A stretch of 8,486 nt of DNA, from assembly GCA_002376715.1 (NCBI GenBank), contig DFOK01000057.1, forward strand, positions 1 through 8,486, read 5' to 3'. This document shows, piece after piece, positions 1-6,685 of the stretch. The notes beneath the pieces were generated by a model that saw only the letters and a list, made by a program, of their open reading frames with translations, ran no database searches and had not been told where the DNA came from. The translations under genes were made by a program, and so were the position numbers. Each line of letters opens with the position of its first letter. Within the stretch, counting starts at the first letter, position 1. The DNA is from Bacteroidales bacterium UBA3543 (GTDB lineage Bacteria; Bacteroidota; Bacteroidia; Bacteroidales; UBA932).

Positions 1-28
1 ATGTAGTATGTAGTGTGTAGTGTGTGGT
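1..28. repeat. Degenerate heptanucleotide tandem repeat just after kamC
   Basis: Four consecutive 7-base units on the + strand (ATGTAGT, ATGTAGT, GTGTAGT, GTGTGGT) fill the sequence from the window edge to the base before the kamC stop codon. Read in the direction of transcription this is a CACACTA-like array in the 3' flank of kamC. Because it touches the edge, the full copy number and what follows are unknown; the next gene is expected to be kamD. It has no inverted-repeat character, so it is not a terminator hairpin. It could be a small variable-number repeat. Confidence 0.6.
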
Positions 29-1381
29 TTATTGTGTGTCGAGTATTTTTGTCGCCTCCTCAAGCCATTTTGGACTGACTCCCAGTTTACGGGCTATATT
101 GAGAGCCTCATGGGGTACCTCATTGTCAGATGACTCGGTTAGCGAATAATCCATTTTAAGACGTTCAGAACCCTCTTTATCCTCTACCAGACCCTTCACT
201 CTCCAGCACCTTGCGTCGCTGTCCACATTATAGTGAGTTGTGAGCACGAGAGAAAGATTTGGACAATTACTGAGTATTCTGAGCAGAGAAGAGACAAGTG
301 CACTTCCTTCGGTGGGATTGGTAGTACGGGCCGGCTCGTCAACTAGTGCCAGAGTCATGGCTCCACTCTCCACCATGGCAATCATACGGTCGATGCGCAA
401 CATTTCAGCTGCAAAGGAGGATAATCCCTTCTGTTGATCCTGATCGTCACCGAAACAGAAGACTATATTCTCTACCGGCACCATTTCAGCCTTGAGCGCA
501 GGAACTGCAAATCCAAACTGAAATAGATACTGGCAGAGACAGAGGCTTTTCAAAGCTACCGTCTTGCCACCCATATTGGCCCCGATTATGATACCGGGCT
601 CTCCGGGTTGGTAGCTGAAAGATATTTTTTGGAATACTTTTCCCTTTTGAGCAAGAATGGCTTTGACTTCCGGATGAAACATCCCCTCAAAGGAAGAACT
701 ATTACCCACCTCAGGAATTGTAAATGACTCCTTTTTATGCTGAATTGCCTTGGAAATCACAATATCCAACTCAGCAAGAGAATGTAATAAATTGCTCAAT
801 TCCGTTGCATAGGGTCGGAGCAAATTACAAAGAACCCTTTTTATTCTCTCTTCCTCATTTAGCAGCCTCTCTTTCAGATCTTCATTGTCGGGATCATTCT
901 CCAGTTCCCTTCTGAGCTTACGTACCTCCATGGAATAGGAGTCATATACATAGAAAGTACCTATTTTGAGGCCGTCGGGATCCAAAATACGGATTATATT
1001 GTCGAGATCGAAAGTCGTCCACTCATTAGAGATTTCTGACTTGGAGAAGAGCTGTTTCACCTCATCACCCAGCAGAGCTAGATGCTTGATTTCGAAAAAT
1101 TCGATATCATCCAGCGCAGTTCCCTCCTCCAGTGAAATAAGGGTATTGGAGATGTTACGCAATCCCTGGAGCCTGAATTGAAGATTCTGTATCAGAGAGG
1201 GTTCTCTTTCGAGCAAAGAAGTGAATTTGTCCAGAGCGGCATATGCTTCCACTATCTCTTCGGCAGTTGTCATCATCCTGCTGTCGAGGAGATATTTGCG
1301 GGCATAACCTGACTGCAGTTCGAGCAAATCGAAGCAATAGCGGATACCGCATGGTGTATCTATTATCTCTTTAAACGTCAT
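29..1381 (-). CDS. kamC: MutS-family ATPase KamC, probable lysine 5,6-aminomutase reactivase subunit
   Basis: A 450-residue protein ending in the complete MutS ATPase module. The Walker A GANMGGKT is at residues 267-274 (MutS proper has GPNMGGKS). A MutS-like loop GLSSFAAEM is at 319-327, Walker B LALVDEP at 344-350 with acidic D348-E349, and the switch histidine H383 in TTHY. A MutS-like C-terminal helical segment follows at about 415-450. Residues 1-250 are helical and coiled-coil-like, as in the MutS lever/clamp. The N-terminal mismatch-recognition domain with its Phe-x-Glu motif is absent, and there is no Smr nuclease domain as in MutS2. Position decides the role: it follows kamB and kamA, overlaps the kamB stop by 11 bases, and should precede kamDE. 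As I recall, this family is annotated as the ATPase of a lysine 5,6-aminomutase reactivase. Many databases still call it a DNA repair MutS, which I think is misleading here. The ATPase assignment is firm; the reactivase role is inferred from context and family naming. Confidence 0.85.
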   Translation of the reverse strand: MTFKEIIDTPCGIRYCFDLLELQSGYARKYLLDSRMMTTAEEIVEAYAALDKFTSLLEREPSLIQNLQFRLQGLRNISNTLISLEEGTALDDIEFFEIKHLALLGDEVKQLFSKSEISNEWTTFDLDNIIRILDPDGLKIGTFYVYDSYSMEVRKLRRELENDPDNEDLKERLLNEEERIKRVLCNLLRPYATELSNLLHSLAELDIVISKAIQHKKESFTIPEVGNSSSFEGMFHPEVKAILAQKGKVFQKISFSYQPGEPGIIIGANMGGKTVALKSLCLCQYLFQFGFAVPALKAEMVPVENIVFCFGDDQDQQKGLSSFAAEMLRIDRMIAMVESGAMTLALVDEPARTTNPTEGSALVSSLLRILSNCPNLSLVLTTHYNVDSDARCWRVKGLVEDKEGSERLKMDYSLTESSDNEVPHEALNIARKLGVSPKWLEEATKILDTQ

Positions 1382-2327
1382 ATTTATCTCTATCCTTCAC
1401 TATATCATATACGGGCAGACCGATAGCTGCGGAGAGTGTGCTGCACAAAAGGTCGGAATCGAGCACGATGCCGTTGGGAGCCACCGGATTGACACAGATA
1501 GCTATCAATTTGCTCTTCATCCGCACCGATATCCTGCCTCCTCTCCTGATAAAAGATCTGTAGAGGTCCGGAGAGACGAAAATGCGGGTAAAGTCATGGA
1601 CCACCAGCTCTTTTTCGCCTTTAGGGAGTTCGTTCTTGACCGCTTGAAGCAATCTGTTAGTCAGAGCACCCTCCACCCCTATTACGGTATGGTTTCTGAT
1701 TACATCCGTACCGAGGTCGGAAAAGGAGGAAATTTCCGTCTCCGTTTCCTTGCCGGCAAAGAAGGGAAGATTGATCAGGTCAACAACAAACGATGTCCTT
1801 GCCACCAAATCCTTGATATTGGCCGAAAAAGCTGCTCCGGTCGAAAGCACCATCGCCTCGCTTATGGCAGGAGATGCCGTACTGAGTCTCGAAAGGGCTC
1901 CATCCACCAGTATCAGGTCTATACCGAAATTATTCAATGAACTCATCCATCTTTTAAGCGCACTTCCGGAAGATGGACCGGAAAGAAGGATTTTGCCCTC
2001 CTGAAGTGCTTTTGCCGTTACCACACGCCCCAAAGCTGTGGTCACATCACTCACATCATACAATTCGGAAAGGATCTTCCTTTCCCGATAATGTTTTTCA
2101 CTAGTGCCGAAAAACATTCCTTCTTTCATGGTAATCTCGGGTTTGGCGGTGGAAGTCACCTGGTCGAGTGACTCCCCGTCAAGTCCGATTGATGTCACCG
2201 CCACCGAAAAATAATCGGTTGGCAGCCTATTGATAATATAGTTGAGAGACTCTGTCTTGCCTGTATTCTTCTCAAGCCCGACAATAGACACGCTGCGGTA
2301 TTTGAGTATCTCATCTATAAAGGGCAT
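1371..2327 (-). CDS. kamB: KamB, P-loop partner of KamC in the lysine-fermentation operon
   Basis: A 318-residue soluble protein with one clear motif, a Walker A GLEKNTGKT at residues 17-25 directly after a beta strand (VSIVG). A hydrophobic strand LILVDG at 138-143 has D142 in a Walker B-like position. The rest matches no catalytic family I recognise, and there are no membrane segments or signal peptide. I place the start at 2327 rather than an in-frame ATG at 2408. The longer form would overlap kamA by 77 bases and add a 27-residue tail rich in Lys, Ser and Arg. The chosen start leaves 4 bases after the kamA stop, carries an AGGA just upstream (with short spacing), and puts the P-loop near the N-terminus as expected. 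The end overlaps kamC by 11 bases, pointing to translational coupling and probably a complex. The gene order kamA-kamB-kamC matches lysine operons of fusobacteria and Porphyromonas. The role in reactivating lysine 5,6-aminomutase is inferred. Confidence 0.75.
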   Translation of the reverse strand: MPFIDEILKYRSVSIVGLEKNTGKTESLNYIINRLPTDYFSVAVTSIGLDGESLDQVTSTAKPEITMKEGMFFGTSEKHYRERKILSELYDVSDVTTALGRVVTAKALQEGKILLSGPSSGSALKRWMSSLNNFGIDLILVDGALSRLSTASPAISEAMVLSTGAAFSANIKDLVARTSFVVDLINLPFFAGKETETEISSFSDLGTDVIRNHTVIGVEGALTNRLLQAVKNELPKGEKELVVHDFTRIFVSPDLYRSFIRRGGRISVRMKSKLIAICVNPVAPNGIVLDSDLLCSTLSAAIGLPVYDIVKDRDKYDV

Positions 2328-2331
2328 AATC

Positions 2332-3582
2332 CTAGTGCTTGCTGCGCTCCTTGCGTTGGAGGAATGCGGGCTCAATTGCCATTTTTTGACCTTCCAGCAG
2401 GGAAACAACCCCTTCGAGCGGTTTCTTTTTCTCTTTGCGGCACTCCTCGCAAGTACATTCGAAGTGATACTCGTCCGGCTCTGTATAGGTGGTGATTACG
2501 CCTTCAAAGTTGCGCAGAACCACTTTACCCGGAGCCTGTGATATCACATACTGAGGCATAACGGGAGTCTTGCCACCGCCGCCGGGTGCATCAACCACGA
2601 AGGTAGGTACTGCATAACCTGAAGTGTGGCCTCTCAAACCCTCAATAATCTCGATACCCTTTGATACGGGAGTACGGAAATGCTCCAGACCCATTGAAAG
2701 ATCACACTGATAGATATAGTAGGGACGCACGCGAATCTTCACAAGTTCGTGAACAAGTTTCTTCATCACGTGAACGCAATCATTGATGCCACGCAAGAGT
2801 ACAGACTGATTTCCTAGAGGAACACCTGCATCTGCAAGTCTGGCGCAAGCTCCGGCAGACTCTTCAGTTACCTCGTTGGGATGATTGAAGTGTGTGTTAA
2901 GCCATACGGGATGATACTTCTTAAGCATATTGACCAGATCCTCGGTTATACGCTGGGGGCAAACAACGGGCACTCTCGAACCGATGCGGATGATCTCCAC
3001 ATGAGGAATTGCACGGAGTCTCTTTACTATATCTTCGAGTTTCGCGTCACTAACCATCAGGGCATCACCTCCGGAAAGAAGCACATCTCTGACCTGAGGA
3101 GTGCGGGCTATGTACTCAATAGCCTTGTCGATTCTCTCACTAGGGCTCTCAGCATCTTTCTGTCCGGCAAAACGCCTTCTTGTACAGTGACGGCAGTACA
3201 TTGAGCACATATCGGTGATAAGAAGCAGTACTCTGTCCGGATATCTGTGCGTAAGACCGGGAGTCGGGGAATCCTCATCCTCATGAAGAGGATCAAGAAG
3301 GTCCGCTGCTGACTGATGCGTCTCTGCACCTGTAGGAATTGCCTGTTTGCGAATGGGATCGTTGGAGTCATCAGGGTTGATGAGTGAGATATAATAGGGA
3401 GTGATCGCCATCCTGAGGGTAGAGAGTGTCTTTTTGACACCCTCTTCCTCCTCCGGAGTAAGTTTAACGTATTTTTTGAGTTGGTCAAGCGTCTCGATCC
3501 TGTTTTTTACCTGCCATTTCCAGTCATCCCACTGGGCATCGGTAACCTCAGGAAAGAGTTCTTTTCTTCTTGATACATTCAT
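2332..3582 (-). CDS. kamA: Lysine 2,3-aminomutase (radical SAM, PLP)
   Basis: A 416-residue cytoplasmic enzyme interconverting L-lysine and L-beta-lysine, the first step of the pathway. The radical-SAM cluster motif CSMYCRHC supplies C126, C130 and C133. The PLP lysine is K338 in PGGGGK, and the SGGDAL segment at 170-175 is typical of the family. D294 and D331 sit where the two aspartates that bind the substrate amine lie in the Clostridium subterminale enzyme. C269 and the C-terminal C376, C378 and C381 match that enzyme's inter-subunit zinc ligands. Length and motif spacing agree with that enzyme to within about one residue, which favours a catabolic KamA over the shorter EpmB-type or AblA-type homologues. 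It begins 9 bases after kdd, with GAGG upstream of the ATG, and ends 4 bases before kamB. No required residue is missing. Confidence 0.97.
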   Translation of the reverse strand: MNVSRRKELFPEVTDAQWDDWKWQVKNRIETLDQLKKYVKLTPEEEEGVKKTLSTLRMAITPYYISLINPDDSNDPIRKQAIPTGAETHQSAADLLDPLHEDEDSPTPGLTHRYPDRVLLLITDMCSMYCRHCTRRRFAGQKDAESPSERIDKAIEYIARTPQVRDVLLSGGDALMVSDAKLEDIVKRLRAIPHVEIIRIGSRVPVVCPQRITEDLVNMLKKYHPVWLNTHFNHPNEVTEESAGACARLADAGVPLGNQSVLLRGINDCVHVMKKLVHELVKIRVRPYYIYQCDLSMGLEHFRTPVSKGIEIIEGLRGHTSGYAVPTFVVDAPGGGGKTPVMPQYVISQAPGKVVLRNFEGVITTYTEPDEYHFECTCEECRKEKKKPLEGVVSLLEGQKMAIEPAFLQRKERSKH

Positions 3583-3591
3583 ATCCTCAAT

Positions 3592-4632
3592 TTATGCATA
3601 AAGTTCGGTAAATATCTTTCTCAGTTTTTCGCTATCTCTGAGTATCTGGAGGGTAATTTCTGCGTGTCCCTTGGTGTAACCATTACCGATAATCATAGTA
3701 ACATCGCTACCTACACCTTCTGCACCGAGAGCTGCCTTGGTAAAGCTGGTAGCCATAGAGAAGAAATAGATAATACCATCGTTCTTGGTACACAGAATTG
3801 AGGTCATCTCAGTATCGGGAACGTTCACGTTGTTGATGGTCACATCGGCCATTTTGCCATCAGTGAGCTCGTAAATTTTCTCATACATTGCGATAGGATC
3901 GTTTGCATTGCCTGCAAATACCTCATCACAGAAACCTAGATCACGCATACGCTGAGTTGACCTTTCGCTATGTCCCATACCGATTACCTTACCGGTTACA
4001 CCTACGCGTTTCTTTGCCTCATAACAACAGAGCATACCTGATTTTCCACCACCGCCGATGATGAGAACCGTATCACCGGGCCTGCAAAGTTTTGCTGTCT
4101 GAGCAGGAGCACCTGCAACGTCCAGAGCAGAAAGGGCCAGTTTTTCGGGCATATCCGTAGGTATCTTTGCATATATACCGCTCTCGAAAAGAATGGCCTT
4201 ACCCTTGATGTCCACCTGGTCAACATCTTCGCGGATTTCAAGAATCTCATCAATGCGAAGGGGAGTCAGTGAGAGGGAAACGAGAGTGGCGATCTTGTCA
4301 CCAACTTTGAGGTCGGTCTTGCCTTTAAGAGCATCACCGATTTTCTCAACTCTGCCGAGAAGCATACCACCGGAACCCGTACGACGGTTGCGGTGCTTGC
4401 CCTGGAGCTCCACATTGAGGAGTATCTCCTTCTTCATCTCTTCTTTGTCGTGATTGCAGAAGTTGGCTATATCGGTAAATGAAGCCGAGTCGATGTTTAA
4501 AGTCTGCACATCGATGAGGATCTCGTTGTCATAGATCTCATCCATGTTGTTGTCAATCTTATCTGCCGGCTGAGGAAGAACGCCCTTAGGCTCAATTACA
4601 CGGTGCGTTCCATATTTGTTACCTTTTTTCAT
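3592..4632 (-). CDS. kdd: L-erythro-3,5-diaminohexanoate dehydrogenase
   Basis: A 346-residue NAD(P)-dependent oxidative deaminase of the medium-chain dehydrogenase fold. It converts 3,5-diaminohexanoate to 3-keto-5-aminohexanoate, releasing ammonia and NADH. The nucleotide-binding loop IIGGGGKSG lies at residues 191-199 after strand DTVLII, with the Rossmann domain running to about residue 300. The N-terminal half resembles the GroES-like part of alcohol dehydrogenases but has no visible structural-zinc cysteine cluster. The N-terminus (KYGTHRVIEPKGVLPQPA) is characteristic of the family as I remember it. It sits between kce and kamA as in other lysine operons. The 43-base AT-rich gap before it is the longest inside the operon; I found no convincing promoter or hairpin there. 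Confidence 0.95.
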   Translation of the reverse strand: MKKGNKYGTHRVIEPKGVLPQPADKIDNNMDEIYDNEILIDVQTLNIDSASFTDIANFCNHDKEEMKKEILLNVELQGKHRNRRTGSGGMLLGRVEKIGDALKGKTDLKVGDKIATLVSLSLTPLRIDEILEIREDVDQVDIKGKAILFESGIYAKIPTDMPEKLALSALDVAGAPAQTAKLCRPGDTVLIIGGGGKSGMLCCYEAKKRVGVTGKVIGMGHSERSTQRMRDLGFCDEVFAGNANDPIAMYEKIYELTDGKMADVTINNVNVPDTEMTSILCTKNDGIIYFFSMATSFTKAALGAEGVGSDVTMIIGNGYTKGHAEITLQILRDSEKLRKIFTELYA

Positions 4633-4675
4633 TGTATATTATTGCTGTATTTAATTAGATTATTGTCTTAAATAT

Positions 4676-5503
4676 TTACTGTCTTGGGGCCAATCCAAGG
4701 ATTTGGCGTGCTTCGGCTGGTGTTGCAACAGCGCGGCCGAGTTCTTTGGCCAGTCTCACAACCTTTGCAACAAGTTCCCCATTGGACTGTGCAAGGACTC
4801 CCCTACCAAGATAGAGGCTATCCTCAAATCCAACTCTCACATGACCGCCCATGGAAATTGCCGGAGCAACAAGGGTATAATTGTGACGACCTATACCTGT
4901 AGCACACCAGGTGCTGCCTGCAGGAATGGCATTAACGAGCCAGCAGAGATTAGGAATGGTTGCTGATGTACAACCGGGTACGCCGAGAACGAAGTTGAAA
5001 TGCATAGGATGACCCGGCACCTCGCCTTTGCGTGCCATGGTAAGTATTGTATCGAGGTGACCCATTTCAAAGCACTCATATTCGGGCTTGATGTTGTTTT
5101 CGAGCATCCTTTTACCGAACTCGCGCATCATGGGCATTGTGTTTTCAAAAACTTCGTCACCAAAATTACAGGTACCGCAATCGAGGGTAGCCATTTCGGG
5201 GAAAAGTTCGGTGGGCTGAAGTCTTTCTTCTGCCGTCATGCCTACCGCACCACCGGTAGAAGGGATAAGTATGACATCGGGACACACCTTGTAGATGGCA
5301 TCAATACACTCTTTGAAGCGTGCCTTGCTCTGTGTGGGAGTACCGTCATCCTCACGTACGTGGAGATGCACGATGGCTGCACCCGCATCAACTGCCGATT
5401 TGGCCTCACGTACAATTTCATAAACAGTATAGGGAACCGCAGGATTCTGCTCCTTGGTAACCTCGGCGCCGCAGATGGCGGCTGTAATAATTAGCTTATC
5501 CAT
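4676..5503 (-). CDS. kce: 3-keto-5-aminohexanoate cleavage enzyme (BKACE/DUF849 family)
   Basis: A 275-residue TIM-barrel zinc enzyme. It exchanges the acetoacetate half of 3-keto-5-aminohexanoate with acetyl-CoA, giving acetoacetate and 3-aminobutyryl-CoA. Zinc ligands are visible as H46 and H48 in VHLHVRED and E227 in GGHVRVGFED. E14 in CGAE is the conserved N-terminal acidic residue, and STGG at 82-85 and FVLGVPG at 171-177 are family signatures. At 104-115 the sequence reads MATLDCGTCNFG, with Asp108 where the Cloacimonas enzyme, as I recall it, has Asn. The gene starts 2 bases after the kal stop and is full length. The lysine-operon setting selects Kce from the many other BKACE activities. 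Confidence 0.96.
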   Translation of the reverse strand: MDKLIITAAICGAEVTKEQNPAVPYTVYEIVREAKSAVDAGAAIVHLHVREDDGTPTQSKARFKECIDAIYKVCPDVILIPSTGGAVGMTAEERLQPTELFPEMATLDCGTCNFGDEVFENTMPMMREFGKRMLENNIKPEYECFEMGHLDTILTMARKGEVPGHPMHFNFVLGVPGCTSATIPNLCWLVNAIPAGSTWCATGIGRHNYTLVAPAISMGGHVRVGFEDSLYLGRGVLAQSNGELVAKVVRLAKELGRAVATPAEARQILGLAPRQ

Positions 5504-5505
5504 AA

Positions 5506-5892
5506 TTATTTTCTCTGGCAGGATTTAGGGGTTACACAAGTACCGCTTGCACGGCATACAACGATGGGTTCTTCCAGGAAGTCAGCAGCTGAAGCGCTGA
5601 TATCAGGACGGGGAACAATCACCTTACGCGCCTCAAATACCATTTTTCTGGAAGAATTACCTTCGGAAACAATCTCACCCACTGCCTCGATGAATTCGCC
5701 GGCATATACGGGAGCGAAGAATTCCACCATATCATATGCTTTGAAGAGACCTTCATCACCGTCGCGTTTAATCAAAAGTTCGGTAGCGACATCACCGAAA
5801 AGTTGAAGCATTTTAGCGCCGTCAACTAAATTACCGCCGTAATGAGCATCCTGAGAGCTCATACGTACTCTGATAATAGATTTGTTTGCCAT
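5506..5892 (-). CDS. kal: 3-aminobutyryl-CoA ammonia lyase
   Basis: A 128-residue protein of the hotdog fold, the usual size for Kal. It eliminates ammonia from 3-aminobutyryl-CoA to give crotonyl-CoA. The N-terminal segment with DAHYGGNLVDG (residues 15-25) resembles the catalytic-helix entry of acyl-CoA hotdog proteins. A central FFAPVYAGEFIEAVGEI segment carries the strand pattern typical of the fold. The C-terminus is cysteine-rich (CRASGTCVTPKSC) without a CxxC pair. It lies 32 bases after atoD and 2 bases before kce. The fold alone could suggest a thioesterase; the neighbouring kce and kdd make Kal much more likely. Confidence 0.92.
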   Translation of the reverse strand: MANKSIIRVRMSSQDAHYGGNLVDGAKMLQLFGDVATELLIKRDGDEGLFKAYDMVEFFAPVYAGEFIEAVGEIVSEGNSSRKMVFEARKVIVPRPDISASAADFLEEPIVVCRASGTCVTPKSCQRK

Positions 5893-5924
5893 AAATAGTT
5901 TCTTTTAATATCTGTTATGTCTGA

Positions 5925-6575
5925 TTATTGTTTTACATAGATGTAATCCACAAAAATGGAAGGGGTATGTATAGCCTCGGGAGCCAATTCACCTACCGGA
6001 ACCAATTTTTCGGCCTCTACAATCACAACATCACCGGCCTGAGCCATCGTGGGATTGAAATTGCGAGTGGTGCCTCTATAGAACACATTGCCCGACTCAT
6101 CTACAATTGAACCGCCTATAAATGCGAAATCAGCACCGAGGGGTTTCTCTATGAGATAGTCCTTTCCGTCAATAGTGATCCTCTGCTTGCCTTGCTCAAC
6201 TACAGTGTCAAGACCTGTGGGTGTCAATACGCCGCCAAGACCTGCACCCTTTGCACGAATACGCTCTGCGAGAGTGCCCTGGGGAACGAACTCAACCTCT
6301 GTTTCACCTGCATTCATCTGGTCAACAGATGCGGCATTGCCGCCTATATAAGAGGATATAATCTTCTTTACCTGGCGATTTTCAATCAACCTGCCCCAGC
6401 CCTTGCCGTCAAACACGGTATCGTTGGCTATAACTGTAAGGTCCTTAACCCCGCTCTCCACAAGAGCATCAATTAACTGCGCAGGAGCTCCCGTACCTAG
6501 AAAGCCTCCAACCATAATTGTAGCGCCGTCTTTTACCATTGCGACGGCATCCTTAAGAAAAATATTTTTTTTCAT
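5925..6575 (-). CDS. atoD: Acetoacetate/butyrate CoA-transferase subunit A (AtoD type)
   Basis: A 216-residue alpha subunit of a family I CoA-transferase. It carries GGFLGTGAP at residues 23-31, DLTVIANDT at 45-53, GAGLGGVLTPTG at 110-121, TRNFNPTMA at 170-178 and the usual subunit A ending with HTPSIFVDYIYV. The complex moves CoA from butyryl-CoA to acetoacetate, so acetoacetate from Kce can become acetoacetyl-CoA and then acetyl-CoA. In this family the catalytic glutamate belongs to subunit B (AtoA), which is not on either side of this gene, so the protein needs a partner encoded elsewhere. It is the first gene after the control region at 6576-6685 and therefore the likely first gene of the operon. 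Its leader is AT-rich with no clear Shine-Dalgarno. Confidence 0.93.
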   Translation of the reverse strand: MKKNIFLKDAVAMVKDGATIMVGGFLGTGAPAQLIDALVESGVKDLTVIANDTVFDGKGWGRLIENRQVKKIISSYIGGNAASVDQMNAGETEVEFVPQGTLAERIRAKGAGLGGVLTPTGLDTVVEQGKQRITIDGKDYLIEKPLGADFAFIGGSIVDESGNVFYRGTTRNFNPTMAQAGDVVIVEAEKLVPVGELAPEAIHTPSIFVDYIYVKQ

Positions 6576-6609
6576 ATTATAGAGATTTTAATTGTTCTAA
6601 CTAAAAAGC

Positions 6610-6655
6610 AATTTTGCGGACCTGTTAAACTATGTTTAACGCAATCCGCAAAATT
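6610..6655 (-). terminator. Large inverted repeat, candidate terminator for the upstream lipoprotein genes
   Basis: Perfect 11-base arms AATTTTGCGGA (6610-6620) and TCCGCAAAATT (6645-6655) enclose a second perfect 7-base stem (6624-6630 and 6634-6640) with a 3-base loop. The two stems are separated by small unpaired 3- and 4-base segments. On the minus strand the hairpin is followed after two bases by TTTTT, so a transcript reading out of the DUF2807 gene could terminate here. Against a standard terminator, the outer arms carry T before and A after the GC core rather than the reverse, and the T run is short. A bifunctional control element is equally possible. Confidence 0.45.
6624..6640. promoter_or_regulatory. 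7-3-7 palindrome, candidate operator at the operon start
   Basis: The minus strand reads GTTAAACATAGTTTAAC, two perfect 7-base half-sites around a 3-base centre. It lies about 9 to 25 bases downstream of the -7 box, so it would cover or directly follow the expected transcription start of the atoD-kam operon. This is a typical place for a repressor site. The regulator is unknown and no regulator gene is in the window. It could instead be only the top of the larger hairpin. Confidence 0.4.
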
Positions 6656-6680
6656 AATCAAATTCATTACGATTTCCAAG
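6649..6680 (-). promoter_or_regulatory. Bacteroidota-type promoter for the lysine operon
   Basis: Read on the minus strand, CTTG (6680-6677) is followed by 20 bases and then TAATTTTG (6656-6649). The Bacteroides consensus is TTTG, about 19 to 21 bases, then TAnnTTTG; the -7 match is complete and the -33 match is 3 of 4. The promoter starts right after the DUF2807 stop codon, predicts a start near 6643 and leaves a leader of roughly 65 bases before atoD. Confidence 0.55.
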
Positions 6681-6685
6681 AATTT

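Noticed and set aside
29..1381. Annotation of the MutS-like gene as a DNA mismatch-repair protein
   Set aside because: The mismatch-recognition domain is missing and the gene is embedded in a lysine-fermentation operon, so a repair role is not supported by the context.
2328..2408. An upstream in-frame ATG at 2408 that would lengthen KamB by 27 residues
   Set aside because: It overlaps the end of kamA by 77 bases, the added residues look like a shadow of kamA coding sequence, and the internal ATG at 2327 sits 4 bases after the kamA stop with an AGGA upstream.
4633..4675. Possible internal promoter in the 43-base gap between kce and kdd
   Set aside because: The gap is AT-rich but contains no TAnnTTTG box with a properly spaced TTTG, so there is no positive support.
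4683..4699. Short inverted repeat CTTGG/CCAAG near the end of kce as a terminator
   Set aside because: The 5-base stem lies within the coding sequence, has no proper T run, and the operon clearly continues into kdd.
5000..5494. A 164-codon open frame on the + strand opposite kce
   Set aside because: It lies wholly inside kce, resembles no known protein in its translation and is explained by the codon use of the complete, motif-bearing gene on the other strand.
6609..6638. A + strand promoter in the same intergenic region (TTTG at 6613, TATGTTTA at 6631)
   Set aside because: The spacing is only 14 bases, the -7 match is imperfect, and no gene lies downstream on the + strand.
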